This document shows positions 5,650 to 6,990 of a stretch of 6,990 nucleotides of DNA, in pieces. Origin of the DNA: Chloroflexota bacterium. GTDB lineage: Bacteria; Chloroflexota; Dehalococcoidia; UBA2247; RBG-13-53-26. The position numbers were made by a program, and so were the translations under genes. Within the stretch, counting starts at the first letter, position 1, and each line of letters opens with the position of its first letter. The notes under the pieces are model-generated. The model made no database searches. It worked only from the letters and a program-made list of their open reading frames with translations, and was not told where the DNA came from. The stretch is taken from positions 1-6,990 of the forward strand of contig QMOF01000123.1 of NCBI GenBank assembly GCA_003650185.1, written 5' to 3'.

Positions 5650-6985
5650 CAATAGCCTGTACTGTTACGGTTCCCCTGGCGAGCAGTTCCTCGGTCCGCG
5701 AAGGCGACTCTGACTCAGCTATGACTCTGATTGCTGGCTCCGTCCCGCTGGCCCTGATCAGCAGCCACGCGTCATCGAACTCTAGCCTGATGCCGTCCAG
5801 GTCGTTCACACCTTTGGACTCGAATGATTCAACCCTGCCCCTGACCTCCTGCATGACGGATTCCTTCACCGGGTTGGGGCACGGCACCTTGCTCTTGTCG
5901 AAAAACAGCCTCGGCAGCCCTGCAAAGAGTTCCCTGATCTCACCAGCTTTGCCAACGCGGCTGAGCAGCACCAGGGCAGCAAAGATGCTGTCCGGGTAGT
6001 ATCCCGCCTCTGGTATTATGTATACTCCCACCTGCTCCGTGCCAATAGAGGCACCAGCTTCTCGCGTCAAATGTGCCAGGTGTACATCGCCCACCTTGCC
6101 CCTGACCACCTCAACACCCAGGTCCTGGACTGCCAGCTCTAGCAAGCGGCCTGACTCAACTGTGCTGGCAATTCTGCTCTTGGGTGACCGCTCAGCTACC
6201 AGCCTGGAGATGAAAGCCGTTGGTTCATTGAACCCCAGGAAGCCCTCCCTATCGCAGAACACCACGCGGTCGGCATCCCCATCGAAGCAAAGGGCCAGGT
6301 CTGCTTCCTTTTCCCTTAAGAAATCTACCGTCGTCTGGAGAGTGTCTCCGCGCGGCTCGGGACTCCTCCCGGGAAACAGGCCATCAGGTACATCATTCAA
6401 CGGAAGCACCTGCAGGTCCAGGTCGGTGAAAAGGCTGGTGACAAAGCCCGAGGCGGCGCCATTCCCAGCATCGATAACAACCTTCAACCCCCTGTTCAGC
6501 GACTTCACCGGGAGCTTCTGGCGGATAAAGTCAAGATAGCTCTCCCTCATCCCTCGCCCCTGCTGAAGCATCCCCGACGGAGCCTCTCTGAACTGCTTCT
6601 GGCTATACAGCCGTTCTATCTGCCACTCTTGCTCCGGGCTATAGCCAATAGAGTCCCGGTTGAACAGCTTGATGCCGTTGAACTCCGGCGGGTTGTGCGA
6701 GGCGGTAACCATGATGCCGGCGTCAAACTCCCATTCCCTGGTGAGCAGGGCCAGAACCGGGGTGGGCAGAATGCCCAGGTCGGTGACGTCCACGCCACAA
6801 GACAGCAGGCCTGCTATAATGGCTTCCTTCAAGACATTGCGGCTGACCCGAGTATCGGTGGCCAGGCATACCCTGGACCTGACGGTCAGGCTAGTGGCCA
6901 ATGCTTGCGCTACCTCATGGCATAGCCCCGGAGTCAGGTCCTGATCGACCACGCCACGAATACCACTGGTTCCAAAGAGGGGCAT
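5633..6985 (-). CDS. glmM: Phosphoglucosamine mutase (alpha-D-phosphohexomutase family)
   Basis: This enzyme interconverts glucosamine-6-phosphate and glucosamine-1-phosphate, the step between GlmS and GlmU. At 450 residues it is full length for the family (about 445-450). It starts MPLFGTSGIRG, the family N-terminus. The phosphoserine loop TASHNPPEFNG (94-104) has Ser96 as the phosphorylated residue, the Mg-binding loop is DGDADR (235-240), and the phosphate-binding loop of domain 4 is RASGTEPAIRV (411-421). The sugar-binding loop reads TEQVGV (316-321), where bacterial GlmM normally has a GEQSGH-like motif, so the conserved Ser and His are Val. This could broaden or shift specificity, and a phosphomannomutase or phosphoglucomutase role cannot be excluded from the protein alone. 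The glmU-like gene and glmS downstream make GlmM the natural call. The ATG at 6985 is five bases from the window edge, with GGTGT before it, so any promoter and most of the ribosome site lie outside. Confidence 0.92.
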   Translation of the reverse strand: MPLFGTSGIRGVVDQDLTPGLCHEVAQALATSLTVRSRVCLATDTRVSRNVLKEAIIAGLLSCGVDVTDLGILPTPVLALLTREWEFDAGIMVTASHNPPEFNGIKLFNRDSIGYSPEQEWQIERLYSQKQFREAPSGMLQQGRGMRESYLDFIRQKLPVKSLNRGLKVVIDAGNGAASGFVTSLFTDLDLQVLPLNDVPDGLFPGRSPEPRGDTLQTTVDFLREKEADLALCFDGDADRVVFCDREGFLGFNEPTAFISRLVAERSPKSRIASTVESGRLLELAVQDLGVEVVRGKVGDVHLAHLTREAGASIGTEQVGVYIIPEAGYYPDSIFAALVLLSRVGKAGEIRELFAGLPRLFFDKSKVPCPNPVKESVMQEVRGRVESFESKGVNDLDGIRLEFDDAWLLIRASGTEPAIRVIAESESPSRTEELLARGTVTVQAIVDKRR

Positions 6986-6990
6986 ACACC

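Overview
The window is a moderately GC-rich bacterial chromosome segment with tightly packed genes. No RNA gene, CRISPR array, transposase, integrase or plasmid gene is visible. The mix of a bacterial GlmS, an archaeal-style two-domain GlmU-like enzyme, a divergent GlmM, an acyl-CoA dehydrogenase and an orphan lipoprotein suggests a deep-branching or subsurface bacterium. Chloroflexota (Dehalococcoidia-like) is my best guess, but it rests on protein style only and is low confidence.

Layout: positions 1-259 are a GC-rich, C-skewed, hairpin-dense stretch with no convincing gene. A complete acyl-CoA dehydrogenase gene (260-1438, +) follows. Everything else is on the minus strand. Read in the direction of transcription it is glmM (6985-5633), a 101-base gap, a glmU-like gene (5531-4209), glmS (4209-2440, its GTG start overlapping the glmU-like stop by one base), a 130-base gap, and a predicted secreted lipoprotein (2309-1452). 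The lipoprotein gene and the acyl-CoA dehydrogenase gene converge with only 13 bases between their stop codons.

Together glmS, glmM and the glmU-like gene encode the complete route from fructose-6-phosphate to UDP-N-acetylglucosamine. GlmS makes glucosamine-6-phosphate, GlmM isomerises it to glucosamine-1-phosphate, and the GlmU-like protein acetylates it and adds UMP. This precursor feeds cell-wall or surface-glycan synthesis. The gap between glmM and the glmU-like gene holds a perfect 11-bp inverted repeat. Just upstream, overlapping the end of glmM, are exact TTGACA and TATAAT hexamers, though only 14 bp apart. The last two pathway genes may therefore have their own promoter and a structured leader.

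No clearly novel system is present. The points most worth a second look are the substituted active-site motifs in the GlmU-like protein, GlmM and the acyl-CoA dehydrogenase, the leader between glmM and glmU, and the uncharacterised lipoprotein behind the glm cluster.
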